Assembly (NCBI RefSeq): GCF_900143255.1
Contig: NZ_FRDI01000008.1
Span: 17,448 to 81,447 of the forward strand
Length of the DNA: 64,000 bases
Reading direction: 5' to 3'
DNA from: Desulfovibrio litoralis DSM 11393
GTDB lineage: Bacteria; Desulfobacterota; Desulfovibrionia; Desulfovibrionales; Desulfovibrionaceae
The notes below the pieces were generated by a model. The model saw only the letters and a program-made list of their open reading frames with translations. It searched no databases and had not been told where the DNA came from. Below are positions 51,327 through 59,652 of the stretch, piece by piece. The position numbers and the translations under genes were made by a program. Position 1 is the first letter of the stretch. Each line of letters begins with the position of its first letter.

Positions 51327-51722
51327 CTAACCGGCTCGTTCATCACAAATAAACTCAGCATTACCCCATAAATCTTCCAAGCGGTACAACTCGCGTTCTT
51401 CAGGCTGAAAAATATTTACGATTATATCGTTTAAATCAAGTAAAATCCAAGTTCCTGATTGATACCCTTCCATACGAAAATATTCAAAACCCTCTTTACC
51501 GGCACATTCCAATAAATAATCAGCCAAACCTTGAGCGTGGCGAATAGAGTTAGCACTAAGAATTACAATCGTTTCAAAGGCAAGGCTTTGTTTTTGGGTA
51601 ACAGATTTCAGATCAATAGCCACAAGCTCTTGGGCTTTTTTTTCTCTCATCCAATCTAAAATAAATTGGGTTTTTTCAACACTGGGCAACAGGGAATATT
51701 TTTTAGGTTTTTCAATCATCAT
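51327..51722 (-). CDS. rsfS: Ribosome silencing factor
   Basis: This 131-residue RsfS (RsfA/Iojap) has FILDWMREKKAQELVAIDLKSVTQKQSLAFETIVILSANSIRHAQGLADYL (residues about 20-70), the core GYQSGTWILLDLNDIIVNIFQPEERELYRLEDLW. RsfS binds ribosomal protein L14 and blocks subunit joining in starvation. It lies upstream of gpmI, as often seen in Desulfovibrionales. Confidence 0.92.
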   Translation of the reverse strand: MMIEKPKKYSLLPSVEKTQFILDWMREKKAQELVAIDLKSVTQKQSLAFETIVILSANSIRHAQGLADYLLECAGKEGFEYFRMEGYQSGTWILLDLNDIIVNIFQPEERELYRLEDLWGNAEFICDERAG

Positions 51723-51742
51723 AATTATTTAGCTAATCTTCT

Positions 51743-52324
51743 TTATTTAAAACTTTTTAACAATATATCGTTTAAGTTGCGTTTAGGTACATAATGTACC
51801 AACGCTTCATCTCGCCAATAAGCCGTTGATCCGTCTTTTCCAAGCTCTGTGATTTTTCGCTTTTCAAGGGGGTAACCAAAAGCCATAGTCAACATTATTT
51901 CAATATTATCCGCAAAACCAAGCTCTTTATGTAAGGCTTTTGCGTTCATTGAACTAAACATGCATGAAGCCAATCCTAAAGAACTTGCGGCTAATTGTAA
52001 AGTCTGTGCTGCTATTCCAAGGTCAATTTGAGGGTTTTTTAATATATTTTCATCGTTGGCGATAATAATATATGCCGTTGGTCTTTCCCCTTGTTTTGGA
52101 CCAGCCCAATCTTTTAACATCATAGCCCACTTTAAAGAGGAAAAAATAACCGCATTTTGAGCAGGAGAAATACTAAAAGAATAGCGTAAAGACTGTTTAT
52201 TCCCCGTACAACTCACAACACGCACAGTATCTATTAAATCAACAATTTGGCTTTCGCTAACTTGTTTTGATTCGTCAAAACGCCTGCAAGTTCTGGCATC
52301 TATCACTAGTTGTTTAAAACTCAT
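51743..52324 (-). CDS. Nitroreductase-family protein
   Basis: This 193-residue FMN-dependent nitroreductase-like protein has an RTCRRFD start (RxRxF signature), the middle NPQIDLGIAAQTLQLAASSLGLASCMFSSMNA and a C-terminal AFGYPLEKRK. Members reduce nitro or quinone compounds with NAD(P)H. The physiological substrate is unknown. It starts about 120 bp beyond the terminator of acs. Confidence 0.85.
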   Translation of the reverse strand: MSFKQLVIDARTCRRFDESKQVSESQIVDLIDTVRVVSCTGNKQSLRYSFSISPAQNAVIFSSLKWAMMLKDWAGPKQGERPTAYIIIANDENILKNPQIDLGIAAQTLQLAASSLGLASCMFSSMNAKALHKELGFADNIEIMLTMAFGYPLEKRKITELGKDGSTAYWRDEALVHYVPKRNLNDILLKSFK

Positions 52325-52443
52325 ATATCCTTCTTTCTTTATTAATAGGCAATATAAAATAAAAAATTAAACTCTTGCAAAGAGAATACTAGCCTTTTCT
52401 CTATAAAGCAATAAGTTGGAAGAAAAATAGTATATTTTATTTG

Positions 52444-52490
52444 AAAAGACCACCGCAAAATAGAACTTTCCTATTTTACGATGGTCTTTT
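52444..52490. terminator. Strong bidirectional hairpin downstream of acs
   Basis: A 20-bp stem (52444-52463 with 52471-52490) has two mismatched or wobble positions and a 7-nt loop, with T7 on its right side. It starts 23 bases from the acs stop. The nitroreductase gene is on the same strand farther left, so it may insulate the two. Confidence 0.75.
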
Positions 52491-52512
52491 TTTGAATATT
52501 TTAATAAAAAGC

Positions 52513-54525
52513 TTAACTTAAACTGCTACGTCCTGTTAGAAGTTCATGCTCTGTAACAAGAGCCTCTACAACGCTTACATCAACCAAGGTTGTTAAGTCG
52601 CCTAAATCTTCGATATTGCCCGAAACAATCTTGCGTAAAACTCGACGCATGATTTTTCCGGAACGAGTTTTAGGAAGAGACTCTACAAACTGGATATATT
52701 CCGGTGTTGCGATTGGTCCAATCTCTTTACGCACCCATTTACGCAAATCAGATCTCATAGCATCGGTTGGCTTTTCTTCTTCTTTTAGATGAATAAAGGC
52801 ATAGATTGCTTCCCCTTTAACAGAGTGAGGCATTCCGACAACAGAACTTTCGGCAACCGCAGGATGTGCATTAAACGCAGCTTCCATTTCAGCGGTGCTA
52901 AAGCGGTGTCCTGATACGTTAATAACGTCATCAAGACGTCCTTGAAGCCAAAGGTAACCATCTTGGTCTTTTTTAACTCCATCTCCGGATAAATAAAAGC
53001 CAGAGAAACGACTAAAATAGTTTTCTTTAAACTTCGACTTATCGCCAAATACGCCTCTTAACATACCCGGCCAAGGGTTTTTAACGACAAGGTGTCCTTC
53101 TTCGTCAACCTTAGCAGGTTTTCCGTCTTCTTTTAATACCTCAACATCAATACCGGGAAGAGGTAAACTGGCGGAACCTGGCTTAAGCGGAGTAACATAA
53201 GGAATCGGGCTGACAAGTATTCCGCCTGATTCTGTTTGCCACCAAGTATCAACAACAGGGATTTTTCCGTCTCCAACCGTATCTCTGTACCAATTCCAAG
53301 TTTTTGCATCAATAGGTTCACCAACGCTACCGAGAATACGCAAAGAAGAACGATCATGTTTTTCAAGCCATTCATCACCATCACGGATAAGCAATCTAAT
53401 AGCTGTTGGTGCAGTATAGAAAGTATTGACTCTATATTTTTCAATAATATGCCAAAAGCGATCAGGGTCAGGCCAACGAGGACCACCTTCAAACATCATG
53501 GTTGTTCCGCCAAGCAACAAAGGACCATAAACGCCATAAGTATGCCCGGTAATCCAACCAATATCAGCGGTACACCAATGAACATCTTCTTCTCTGGTAT
53601 CAAAAACTAACTGGGTAGTATGTGCGGCATAAGTCAAGTAACCACCTGTAGTATGCATAACACCTTTAGGTTTTCCCGTGCTACCACTGGTATAAAGTAT
53701 AAACAATAAATCTTCTGCGTCCATTTGTACTGCTGGTAAACGTGCGTTTAAGGAGCGATCTGACATAACATCTCGCCACCATATATCTCGGCGTTCTTTC
53801 ATGGCGGTTGGCATATTTGTGCGGTTAACGACAATAACTCGACGCACACTGGGGCAATCTTTAAGAGCTTCGTCAATATTTGCCTTTAAAGGCATAACAC
53901 GCCCGGCTCTAAACATACCGTCTGAAGTAATAACAACTTTTGCTTCACAGTCTTGAATACGACTTTGAGCACTAGAAGCAGAAAATCCGGCAAAAACAAG
54001 AACATGAACCGCACCAATGCGAGAACAAGCAAGCATTGAAACGACCATCTCAGGAATCATCGGCAAATAAATAACAACCCTATCGCCTTTTCTGACTCCT
54101 AAATTTTTTAACGCACTGGCAAAACGACACACACGGTCGTATAACATCTGGTAAGTCCAAATACGTACATCATCTTCCGGATCACCTTGCCAAATTAAAG
54201 CAACTTTATTACGCCTCGGACCATCAATATGACGATCTAAACAGTTATAAGAAGCATTAGTTTTTCCGCCGGTAAACCACTCAACATGCGGCTTGGCAAA
54301 ATCCCACTCTAAAGTTTTTTCCCAAGGTTTGAACCAGTGCAACAAGCTTTTTGCTCTTTCTCCCCAAAATTTTGCAGGGTCTTCCAACGCTTTTTGGTGT
54401 ATAGCTTCGTAATCATCCATACTTTTAATTTTAAGCTTAGACAAATTCACATTAAAAGCAGAAGACTTTGCTGCAACCTTGGCTGTATTGGTTCGCTTTG
54501 TTTTTTTTACATTTTTAGTATCCAT
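52513..54525 (-). CDS. acs: Acetyl-CoA synthetase
   Basis: The 670-residue AMP-forming ligase starts at ATG 54525 (MDTKNVKK), preceded by GAGGGG; an in-frame ATG at 54555 is less likely. Features are a Lys/Thr-rich N-terminal tail of about 30, the acyl-binding start WGERAKSLLHWFKPWEKTLEWDF, P-loop LYTSGSTGKPKGVMHT, WWQTESGG, GRLDDVINVSGHRFSTAEME, and the regulatory lysine segment KTRSGKIMRR. It makes acetyl-CoA from acetate, ATP and CoA. It stands alone, with an AT-rich upstream interval that may contain its operator. Confidence 0.95.
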   Translation of the reverse strand: MDTKNVKKTKRTNTAKVAAKSSAFNVNLSKLKIKSMDDYEAIHQKALEDPAKFWGERAKSLLHWFKPWEKTLEWDFAKPHVEWFTGGKTNASYNCLDRHIDGPRRNKVALIWQGDPEDDVRIWTYQMLYDRVCRFASALKNLGVRKGDRVVIYLPMIPEMVVSMLACSRIGAVHVLVFAGFSASSAQSRIQDCEAKVVITSDGMFRAGRVMPLKANIDEALKDCPSVRRVIVVNRTNMPTAMKERRDIWWRDVMSDRSLNARLPAVQMDAEDLLFILYTSGSTGKPKGVMHTTGGYLTYAAHTTQLVFDTREEDVHWCTADIGWITGHTYGVYGPLLLGGTTMMFEGGPRWPDPDRFWHIIEKYRVNTFYTAPTAIRLLIRDGDEWLEKHDRSSLRILGSVGEPIDAKTWNWYRDTVGDGKIPVVDTWWQTESGGILVSPIPYVTPLKPGSASLPLPGIDVEVLKEDGKPAKVDEEGHLVVKNPWPGMLRGVFGDKSKFKENYFSRFSGFYLSGDGVKKDQDGYLWLQGRLDDVINVSGHRFSTAEMEAAFNAHPAVAESSVVGMPHSVKGEAIYAFIHLKEEEKPTDAMRSDLRKWVRKEIGPIATPEYIQFVESLPKTRSGKIMRRVLRKIVSGNIEDLGDLTTLVDVSVVEALVTEHELLTGRSSLS

Positions 54526-54943
54526 AGTACCCCTCTTTCCCATGTTTATGCTCATAATATTGCAAATTCATGGCTGTTTGTCTTTCTTTAAATAGAAGAC
54601 GTTTACATCGGTAAAAAACTACAAAGACCAATCAGTACTTTCTTTAGAATATATATGTTCTACCTAAAAACACGGAACATATATAATTTTTAGATTTTTA
54701 CTCCACCTCCAGTTTAATAAACAATATAGGATATATTTTTATCTTAACATATAAATAAGTCAAGAAACTTTACACAAAATAATAAAATAAATAATAAAAC
54801 ATTATAGTTAGGCAATCAATTTGTGATTTTTTATACAATCATAAATACTATTAAAATCGGTTAAGCTTATATTAAAAAAACAACAAACAAATGATAATAA
54901 TTCATCATGTTATAAGTTAGCTATATTAAAATGATTTCAAAAA
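54526..54943 (-). promoter_or_regulatory. Gene-free interval upstream of acs with an inverted repeat
   Basis: No gene is visible. It contains ATATATGTTC (54651-54660) facing GAACATATAT (54675-54684), a 10-bp dyad with 14-nt spacing about 130 bp upstream of the acs start. The rest is AT-rich and lies beyond the argF 3' end. The dyad could be an activator or repressor site for acs. Confidence 0.35.
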
Positions 54944-55846
54944 TTACTTAGTAAAACACCACTCCAAAATCGCTTTTTGCACATGTAAGCGGTTTTCAGC
55001 CTGATCAAAAACAATCGAGTTAGGGCTTTCAAATACTTCTTCGCTTACCTCTTCGCCTCTGTGAGCAGGTAAACAGTGCATAAACTTTGCGTCTTTTTTC
55101 GCAAGACTCATTAAACGATTATCCACACAATAACCCTTAAAAGAAAGCTCTCTCGCTTTTTGTTCATGTTCTTGCCCCATAGATGCCCAAACATCAGTAT
55201 GAACATAATCAGCGTCTTTTATTGCTTCTTCGGGTTTATCAGTTAAAAAGATTTTGGCTTTAGCTTGTTTAGCTTTTTCTAGTAAAGTAGCATCAGGCGT
55301 AAAACCTTTAGGACACGCAAGATGTAGTTCAAAATTAAATAAAATAGCTGCTTCAATCATAGAATTAGCCATATTGTTTCCGTCACCAATCCAAGCGACT
55401 TTTATTTCATCAAGCTTAGGAGTGCGTTCATACATAGTAAGCACATCACACATCACCTGACAAGGGTGTCCTTGGTCGGTTAAGGCGTTAACAACCGGAA
55501 CTGAACCATATTTAATTAGTTCTAAAATTTTATCTTCGCTAAAAGTACGCACAACCATGCCATCACAATAACGGCTCACAACTCTGGCGGTATCTTTTAA
55601 AGGTTCAGAACGCCCAAGTTGACTTTCATTAGGAGTCATAAAAATTATATCTCCGCCAAGCTGATGAATAGCCACATCAAAAGACAAACGTGTACGAGTT
55701 GAGGCTTTTTCAAAAATCATTAATATCGTTTTATTTTTTAATAAATCACTACGATAATTATTTTCTTTCATTTCTTTAGCTCTTTTGATAATATTAAGAG
55801 CCTCACTTGGGGTAAAATCTAAAATTTTTACAAAATGCTTTCTCAT
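54944..55846 (-). CDS. argF: Ornithine carbamoyltransferase
   Basis: This 300-residue transferase shows the carbamoyl-phosphate loop STRTRLSFDVA (near 51-61), the DQGHPCQVMCDVLTM ornithine region, DVWASMGQE, and HCLPAHRGEEVS. It makes citrulline from ornithine and carbamoyl phosphate in arginine biosynthesis. Transcribed alone and leftward, with a 137-bp gap to the divergent SpoU gene. Confidence 0.95.
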   Translation of the reverse strand: MRKHFVKILDFTPSEALNIIKRAKEMKENNYRSDLLKNKTILMIFEKASTRTRLSFDVAIHQLGGDIIFMTPNESQLGRSEPLKDTARVVSRYCDGMVVRTFSEDKILELIKYGSVPVVNALTDQGHPCQVMCDVLTMYERTPKLDEIKVAWIGDGNNMANSMIEAAILFNFELHLACPKGFTPDATLLEKAKQAKAKIFLTDKPEEAIKDADYVHTDVWASMGQEHEQKARELSFKGYCVDNRLMSLAKKDAKFMHCLPAHRGEEVSEEVFESPNSIVFDQAENRLHVQKAILEWCFTK

Positions 55847-55983
55847 TTAAGATACTCCTATTTATTCTTTAAACTCGTTATAACTCTATAAAAAATATAC
55901 TAAAATATAGATAATCATACGCTCTAGTTAACTGCTAAACTAAAATTCTATCAAAAATATATAAAAAGACAAAACAAAATATT

Positions 55984-56763
55984 ATGAATCAAAATTTAAA
56001 CCTTAAAATAACAGAAATCACAAGCGCACAAAACCCACGCTATAAACAGTGGTTAAAAATTCTTGAAAGTAAAGGAATTAAAAAATATAACGAAGCGATT
56101 ATTTCAGGTCGTAGTTTTTTAAACGAAATTTTAACGGAGTTCCCTAGCCAAGTTTTAGGCATTATCACTTCAAACATTGATGAGTTAGATAATTATAATA
56201 TTCCAACAAATGCAAGCGTTTATCTTTTGCCAAATGAACTTTTTTCAAGCTTAGATATTTATGGAATTAAAGCTCCCCTACTGATTATTTCCGCCCCTGC
56301 TCCACAACCTTGGAATGAAACACTTGCCTCAGGATTAACTCTATTTTTACCGCTTCAAAATCCAATCAATTTAGGAACTTGCATTAGAAATGCGGCAGCC
56401 TTGGGGGCAGAAGTCGTTTTATTAAAAGAAGCGGCAACTCCATATTTGCCCAAATGTTTGCGTGCCTCAGGCCCTGCTATTTTTCAGGTTAAACTTTGGG
56501 AAGGCCCTAGCATTAAAGATTTGGCTCAATATGACAAGCTCCCTATTTATGCACTTTCGCCAAACGGTATGAATTTATTTAGTTTTAACTTTTTAGAAAC
56601 AATGGGCTTAGTCGCCGGCATAGAAGGCCCCGGACTAGACCAATATTGGAGCGAAAATAAACGCCTGTCTATACCCATGCAACCAAAAGTAGAATCTTTA
56701 AATACCGCTGTCGCCGTGGGCATGGCAATGGCGTGTAGGCTGGCTCATTTGAATTATAAGTAG
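55984..56763 (+). CDS. SpoU/TrmH-family RNA 2'-O-methyltransferase
   Basis: This 259-residue SPOUT enzyme has an N-terminal eL30-like substrate-binding part (ITSAQNPRYKQWLKILESKGIKKYNEAIISGRSFLNEIL), motif 1 NPINLGTCIRNAAALGAEVVLLKEAA, motif 2 LVAGIEGPGLDQYW and motif 3 KVESLNTAVAVGMAMA. Target RNA position cannot be derived. A small unknown gene follows after 27 bp and is probably co-transcribed. Confidence 0.88.
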   Translation: MNQNLNLKITEITSAQNPRYKQWLKILESKGIKKYNEAIISGRSFLNEILTEFPSQVLGIITSNIDELDNYNIPTNASVYLLPNELFSSLDIYGIKAPLLIISAPAPQPWNETLASGLTLFLPLQNPINLGTCIRNAAALGAEVVLLKEAATPYLPKCLRASGPAIFQVKLWEGPSIKDLAQYDKLPIYALSPNGMNLFSFNFLETMGLVAGIEGPGLDQYWSENKRLSIPMQPKVESLNTAVAVGMAMACRLAHLNYK

Positions 56764-56790
56764 ATTAGAGGTAAAATAAGAGAGGGAAAT

Positions 56791-57066
56791 ATGAAAAAAC
56801 TAGAAAAAATCGTGAATTTAATCGAAGGGTGTAATAAAAGAAAATATTTTTCGCCAGAAGAAGTTACAGAACTAACAAATATGCTTACTCAGATAAACCC
56901 AGAAGACACACAAACACTACCAAAAGAAGTCTGTAATACGATTAAAGAACTTTTAAGTACGCATCTTTTTTATTCAACGTTATCCGATGGCGACCCTACT
57001 GAATTGTCTGCTGAAAAAAAACAGCACTTAGATTTAATTCTAGAAAGAATCCGGCAGACTATCTAA
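56791..57066 (+). CDS. Small protein of unknown function
   Basis: This 91-residue, acidic, helical protein (MKKLEKIVNLIEGCNKRKYFSPEEVTELTNMLTQ...) has no recognised domain. GAGAGGG precedes the start. It lies between the SpoU gene and a convergent fdhD, so it is likely the end of the SpoU transcript. Confidence 0.5.
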   Translation: MKKLEKIVNLIEGCNKRKYFSPEEVTELTNMLTQINPEDTQTLPKEVCNTIKELLSTHLFYSTLSDGDPTELSAEKKQHLDLILERIRQTI

Positions 57067-57094
57067 AAAGAATACAGCTATCAAACAACACTAA

Positions 57095-57904
57095 CTACTT
57101 CTGCACTAAATTTTTACTATCATTAAAAACAGTAAAACGCCCTTCTTTATCACGAGCAAAGCCAAGCAAAGTCGCTTCGGCATTTTTCGCCATCTCTACA
57201 GCCGAGCTAGTAACAGCCGAACGACTAATCAAAAAGCGAAAACCCGCCTTTAAAGCTTTTGCACACAAACTCGCCGACATTCTGGCAGAAACAAGCAGTA
57301 TATAATTTGATAAATCTAACTTATTTATAGTTGCCCAACCTTTTAAGCGGTCTATGCAATTATGTCGCCCAATATCTTCGGCAAGTTTTAAAATAGTTTT
57401 TGTTTCCACATCAAAAATAGCCGCACGATGAAAACCGCCGGTATCTTCCCAAAGACCATCAATCCCCATAAAATTACGCATAGCCTCAACCACTTCTTCG
57501 GGTTTTATTGCTAGCTTTGTATCAACACTGATTTTTTTAGGAATACTTTCTTGAATTGTTAATTTAAAAACAGAGTGAAACAATAAACCCGCATGATTTT
57601 TTAAATCATTAACGTCTTCTTGTTCCAGAAAAAAATATTCAAAATTGACTTGTGGTTTACTTTCTAATAAAACAGTTCCAACAGCCAAGTCTTCCAAAAA
57701 AATCGGACAAGCCCAAAGCTCTATCGCTCCAAGCTGATGCCAAACATTATTAGACTTTTTTCCATATTTTATTAAAACAGGAACTTCTTGGCTAACCACA
57801 TCTGAAATCAACTGAAACTGATTCGCCTTCCAACGACTTAATTCTACTTGAATATTATTGTCTTGACCTTTATTATTATTTGCATATACATTAATCAAGT
57901 TCAT
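57095..57904 (-). CDS. fdhD: FdhD-like sulfurtransferase lacking the CxxC loop
   Basis: This 269-residue protein matches FdhD over its C-terminal half (GLWEDTGGFHRAAIF, LAEDIGRHNCIDRLKGWA, LLVSARMSASLCAKALKAGFRFLISRSAVTSSAVEMAKNAEATLLGFAR). FdhD carries sulfur from IscS to the Mo/W-bis-MGD cofactor for formate dehydrogenase. The usual flexible CxxC loop (CGVCG, near 120) is absent; that segment reads FKLTIQESIPKKISVDTK. The three cysteines present (in LWACPIF, RHNCIDR and SLCAKA) do not form the motif. It is either a functional variant or has a changed role. It is divergent from the hdr operon. Confidence 0.85.
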   Translation of the reverse strand: MNLINVYANNNKGQDNNIQVELSRWKANQFQLISDVVSQEVPVLIKYGKKSNNVWHQLGAIELWACPIFLEDLAVGTVLLESKPQVNFEYFFLEQEDVNDLKNHAGLLFHSVFKLTIQESIPKKISVDTKLAIKPEEVVEAMRNFMGIDGLWEDTGGFHRAAIFDVETKTILKLAEDIGRHNCIDRLKGWATINKLDLSNYILLVSARMSASLCAKALKAGFRFLISRSAVTSSAVEMAKNAEATLLGFARDKEGRFTVFNDSKNLVQK

Positions 57905-57997
57905 TTTTTCACAACACTGCCTTATTTAAAATATAAAATGTAAACCCATAACTCTAACACAATTTATGTAATATTGCTGATATTTAAACATTATAAA

Positions 57998-58128
57998 GTA
58001 AAATGTTTACTTGTCAAAAAAAAAAGCATAAATTAAATTGTTCTTACTAAGGAAGCACTCTAAACGGCTCATAAAAATAAGAAATTCTTTCTGTCAATAA
58101 TGTTTTAATTTTGTTAACCGCTTAAATT
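57998..58128 (+). promoter_or_regulatory. Control region of the hdr-flox operon (candidate Rex site)
   Basis: The dyad GTAAA-ATG-TTTAC (57998-58010) adjoins a promoter-like TTGTCA (58011-58016), 17 nt and TAAATT (58034-58039). Further down, TTGTTAA-CCGC-TTAAATT (58111-58128) fits the Rex half-site TTGTTAA-N4-TTAACAA with a perfect left half and a degenerate right half. Rex senses the NADH/NAD ratio, which would suit an NADH-linked operon. All are by-eye matches. Confidence 0.35.
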
Positions 58129-58150
58129 ACAGCAAAAAAGGTGAAATTCA

Positions 58151-58708
58151 ATGGATAATGTAAACCTTTCGCGAAGTTGTGATCGGTCTTTTACCCGTCA
58201 GGTAGAAAAAGCCAGTGGTCAGAACCTTAAGAATTGTTATCAATGTGGAAACTGTACTGCCGGTTGTCCTTTAAACGCTGCTTATGATATTCCCGTAAGT
58301 CGTATGATGCGTTTAATCCAACTTGGGCAAAAAGAAACTCTTTTAAAATCTAAATCTATTTGGATGTGTGCCAGTTGCGAAGCTTGTACGACTCGTTGTC
58401 CAAACAGCATTGATATAGCAAGAGTTTTAGAAGTTTGTCGCCATATGGCAAGAAAAGAAGACTATGTCGCCGAACCAAGAGTGAAGAAATTTTTTGATTC
58501 TTTCTTACTAACCGTCGCTAAATTCGGTCGCTCATTTGAACTTGGAGTTATGGCTCTTTATATGTTAAGAACAGGTCGCCTGACAACAGATATAGACTTG
58601 GTTCCTAAGATATTGCCTAAAAACAAACTTGCCTTTCTGCCTCATATGATTCAAGGCAGAAAAGAAGTAGAAGAAATTTTCAAACGATATCAGGAGCGTA
58701 ACAAATAA
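58151..58708 (+). CDS. hdrC: Heterodisulfide reductase-like subunit HdrC
   Basis: This 185-residue iron-sulfur protein has two [4Fe-4S] motifs: C29-x2-C-x2-C-x3-C39 (CYQCGNCTAGCP) and C73-x2-C-x2-C-x3-C83 (CASCEACTTRCP). It passes electrons between HdrA and HdrB. AAGGTGA precedes the ATG. The stop overlaps the hdrB ATG. Order hdrC-hdrB-hdrA, followed by mvhD and flox-like genes, is typical of HdrABC-Flox loci of sulfate reducers. Confidence 0.92.
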   Translation: MDNVNLSRSCDRSFTRQVEKASGQNLKNCYQCGNCTAGCPLNAAYDIPVSRMMRLIQLGQKETLLKSKSIWMCASCEACTTRCPNSIDIARVLEVCRHMARKEDYVAEPRVKKFFDSFLLTVAKFGRSFELGVMALYMLRTGRLTTDIDLVPKILPKNKLAFLPHMIQGRKEVEEIFKRYQERNK

Positions 58709-59652
58709 TGAATTCAAATACGCCTCAAACCAATATCGGCTATTATCCCGGCTGTTCCGGGCTTGGAACTTCTAAGGAATATGACGCTTCCACAAGAGCG
58801 GTCTGTAAAACTCTTTCTGTTCCGCTCGTTGATATTAACGATTGGAACTGTTGCGGTTCGACCCCTGCTCATACGGTTGATTACAGCCTTTCCGCCGCCC
58901 TTTCAATTCGTAATTTTGTACAAGCCGGCAAACAAGGTCTACATAATATAGCAACACCTTGTCCAAGCTGTTTGAAAAACTTACATAATAGCTTGCATGT
59001 TTTAACTGACCAAGAATTAAAAGAAAAAACCGAATACTTGCTTGGCTATCCTATTCCCCCAAAAGAATCAGATAACTACAGTGTTCGTTCCGTTCTTCAG
59101 GTTTTATACGAAGAAATCGGTCTTGATGCTATTAAAGATAAAGTTAAAAAACCACTAAGCGGGCTTAAAGTTGTCCCTTATTATGGTTGTTTAATGACTC
59201 GCCCGGCGTCTATGAATTTTGATAATACCGAAAACCCAATCAGCATGGATAAGATTCTCGAAGCCTGCGGTGCGGAAGTTTTGCCTTTTCCTTTAAAAGT
59301 AGAATGTTGCGGAGCTGCTTTTGGTATTCCTAAAAGAGAAGTCGTAACCAGACTTTCAGGAAAATTGATTGATTTGGCTGACCAATTGGGAGCACACTGT
59401 ATTGTTGTTGCTTGTCCTTTATGTCAAATGAATCTTGATTTAAGACAAGAAGAAATCAATAAATTTAATAACCGCAACTTCAAAATGCCTGTTATCTACT
59501 TTACTCAACTTATGGGAAAAGCCTTTGGGATTGATGACTCTGAGCTTGGTTTTGATATGTTGGCGGTTGATCCCTCCTCTGCCTTTAAATCAGCCCAAAG
59601 CGTTGCCGCCGAACAAAAATTGGCAGCAGAAAATACAGGAGGAAAAAAGTAA
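58708..59652 (+). CDS. hdrB: Heterodisulfide reductase-like subunit HdrB
   Basis: This 314-residue protein has two cysteine-rich CCG domains: GYYPGCSG (Cys16) to WNCCGSTPAH (C48-C49) with ATPCPSCLKN, and YYGCLMTRP with VECCGAAFGIP and VACPLCQMNL. These bind the non-cubane [4Fe-4S] clusters that reduce a disulfide substrate. In sulfate reducers the partner disulfide (perhaps DsrC) is inferred. The C-terminal tail is acidic and Ala-rich. It overlaps hdrC by one base. Confidence 0.92.
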   Translation: MNSNTPQTNIGYYPGCSGLGTSKEYDASTRAVCKTLSVPLVDINDWNCCGSTPAHTVDYSLSAALSIRNFVQAGKQGLHNIATPCPSCLKNLHNSLHVLTDQELKEKTEYLLGYPIPPKESDNYSVRSVLQVLYEEIGLDAIKDKVKKPLSGLKVVPYYGCLMTRPASMNFDNTENPISMDKILEACGAEVLPFPLKVECCGAAFGIPKREVVTRLSGKLIDLADQLGAHCIVVACPLCQMNLDLRQEEINKFNNRNFKMPVIYFTQLMGKAFGIDDSELGFDMLAVDPSSAFKSAQSVAAEQKLAAENTGGKK

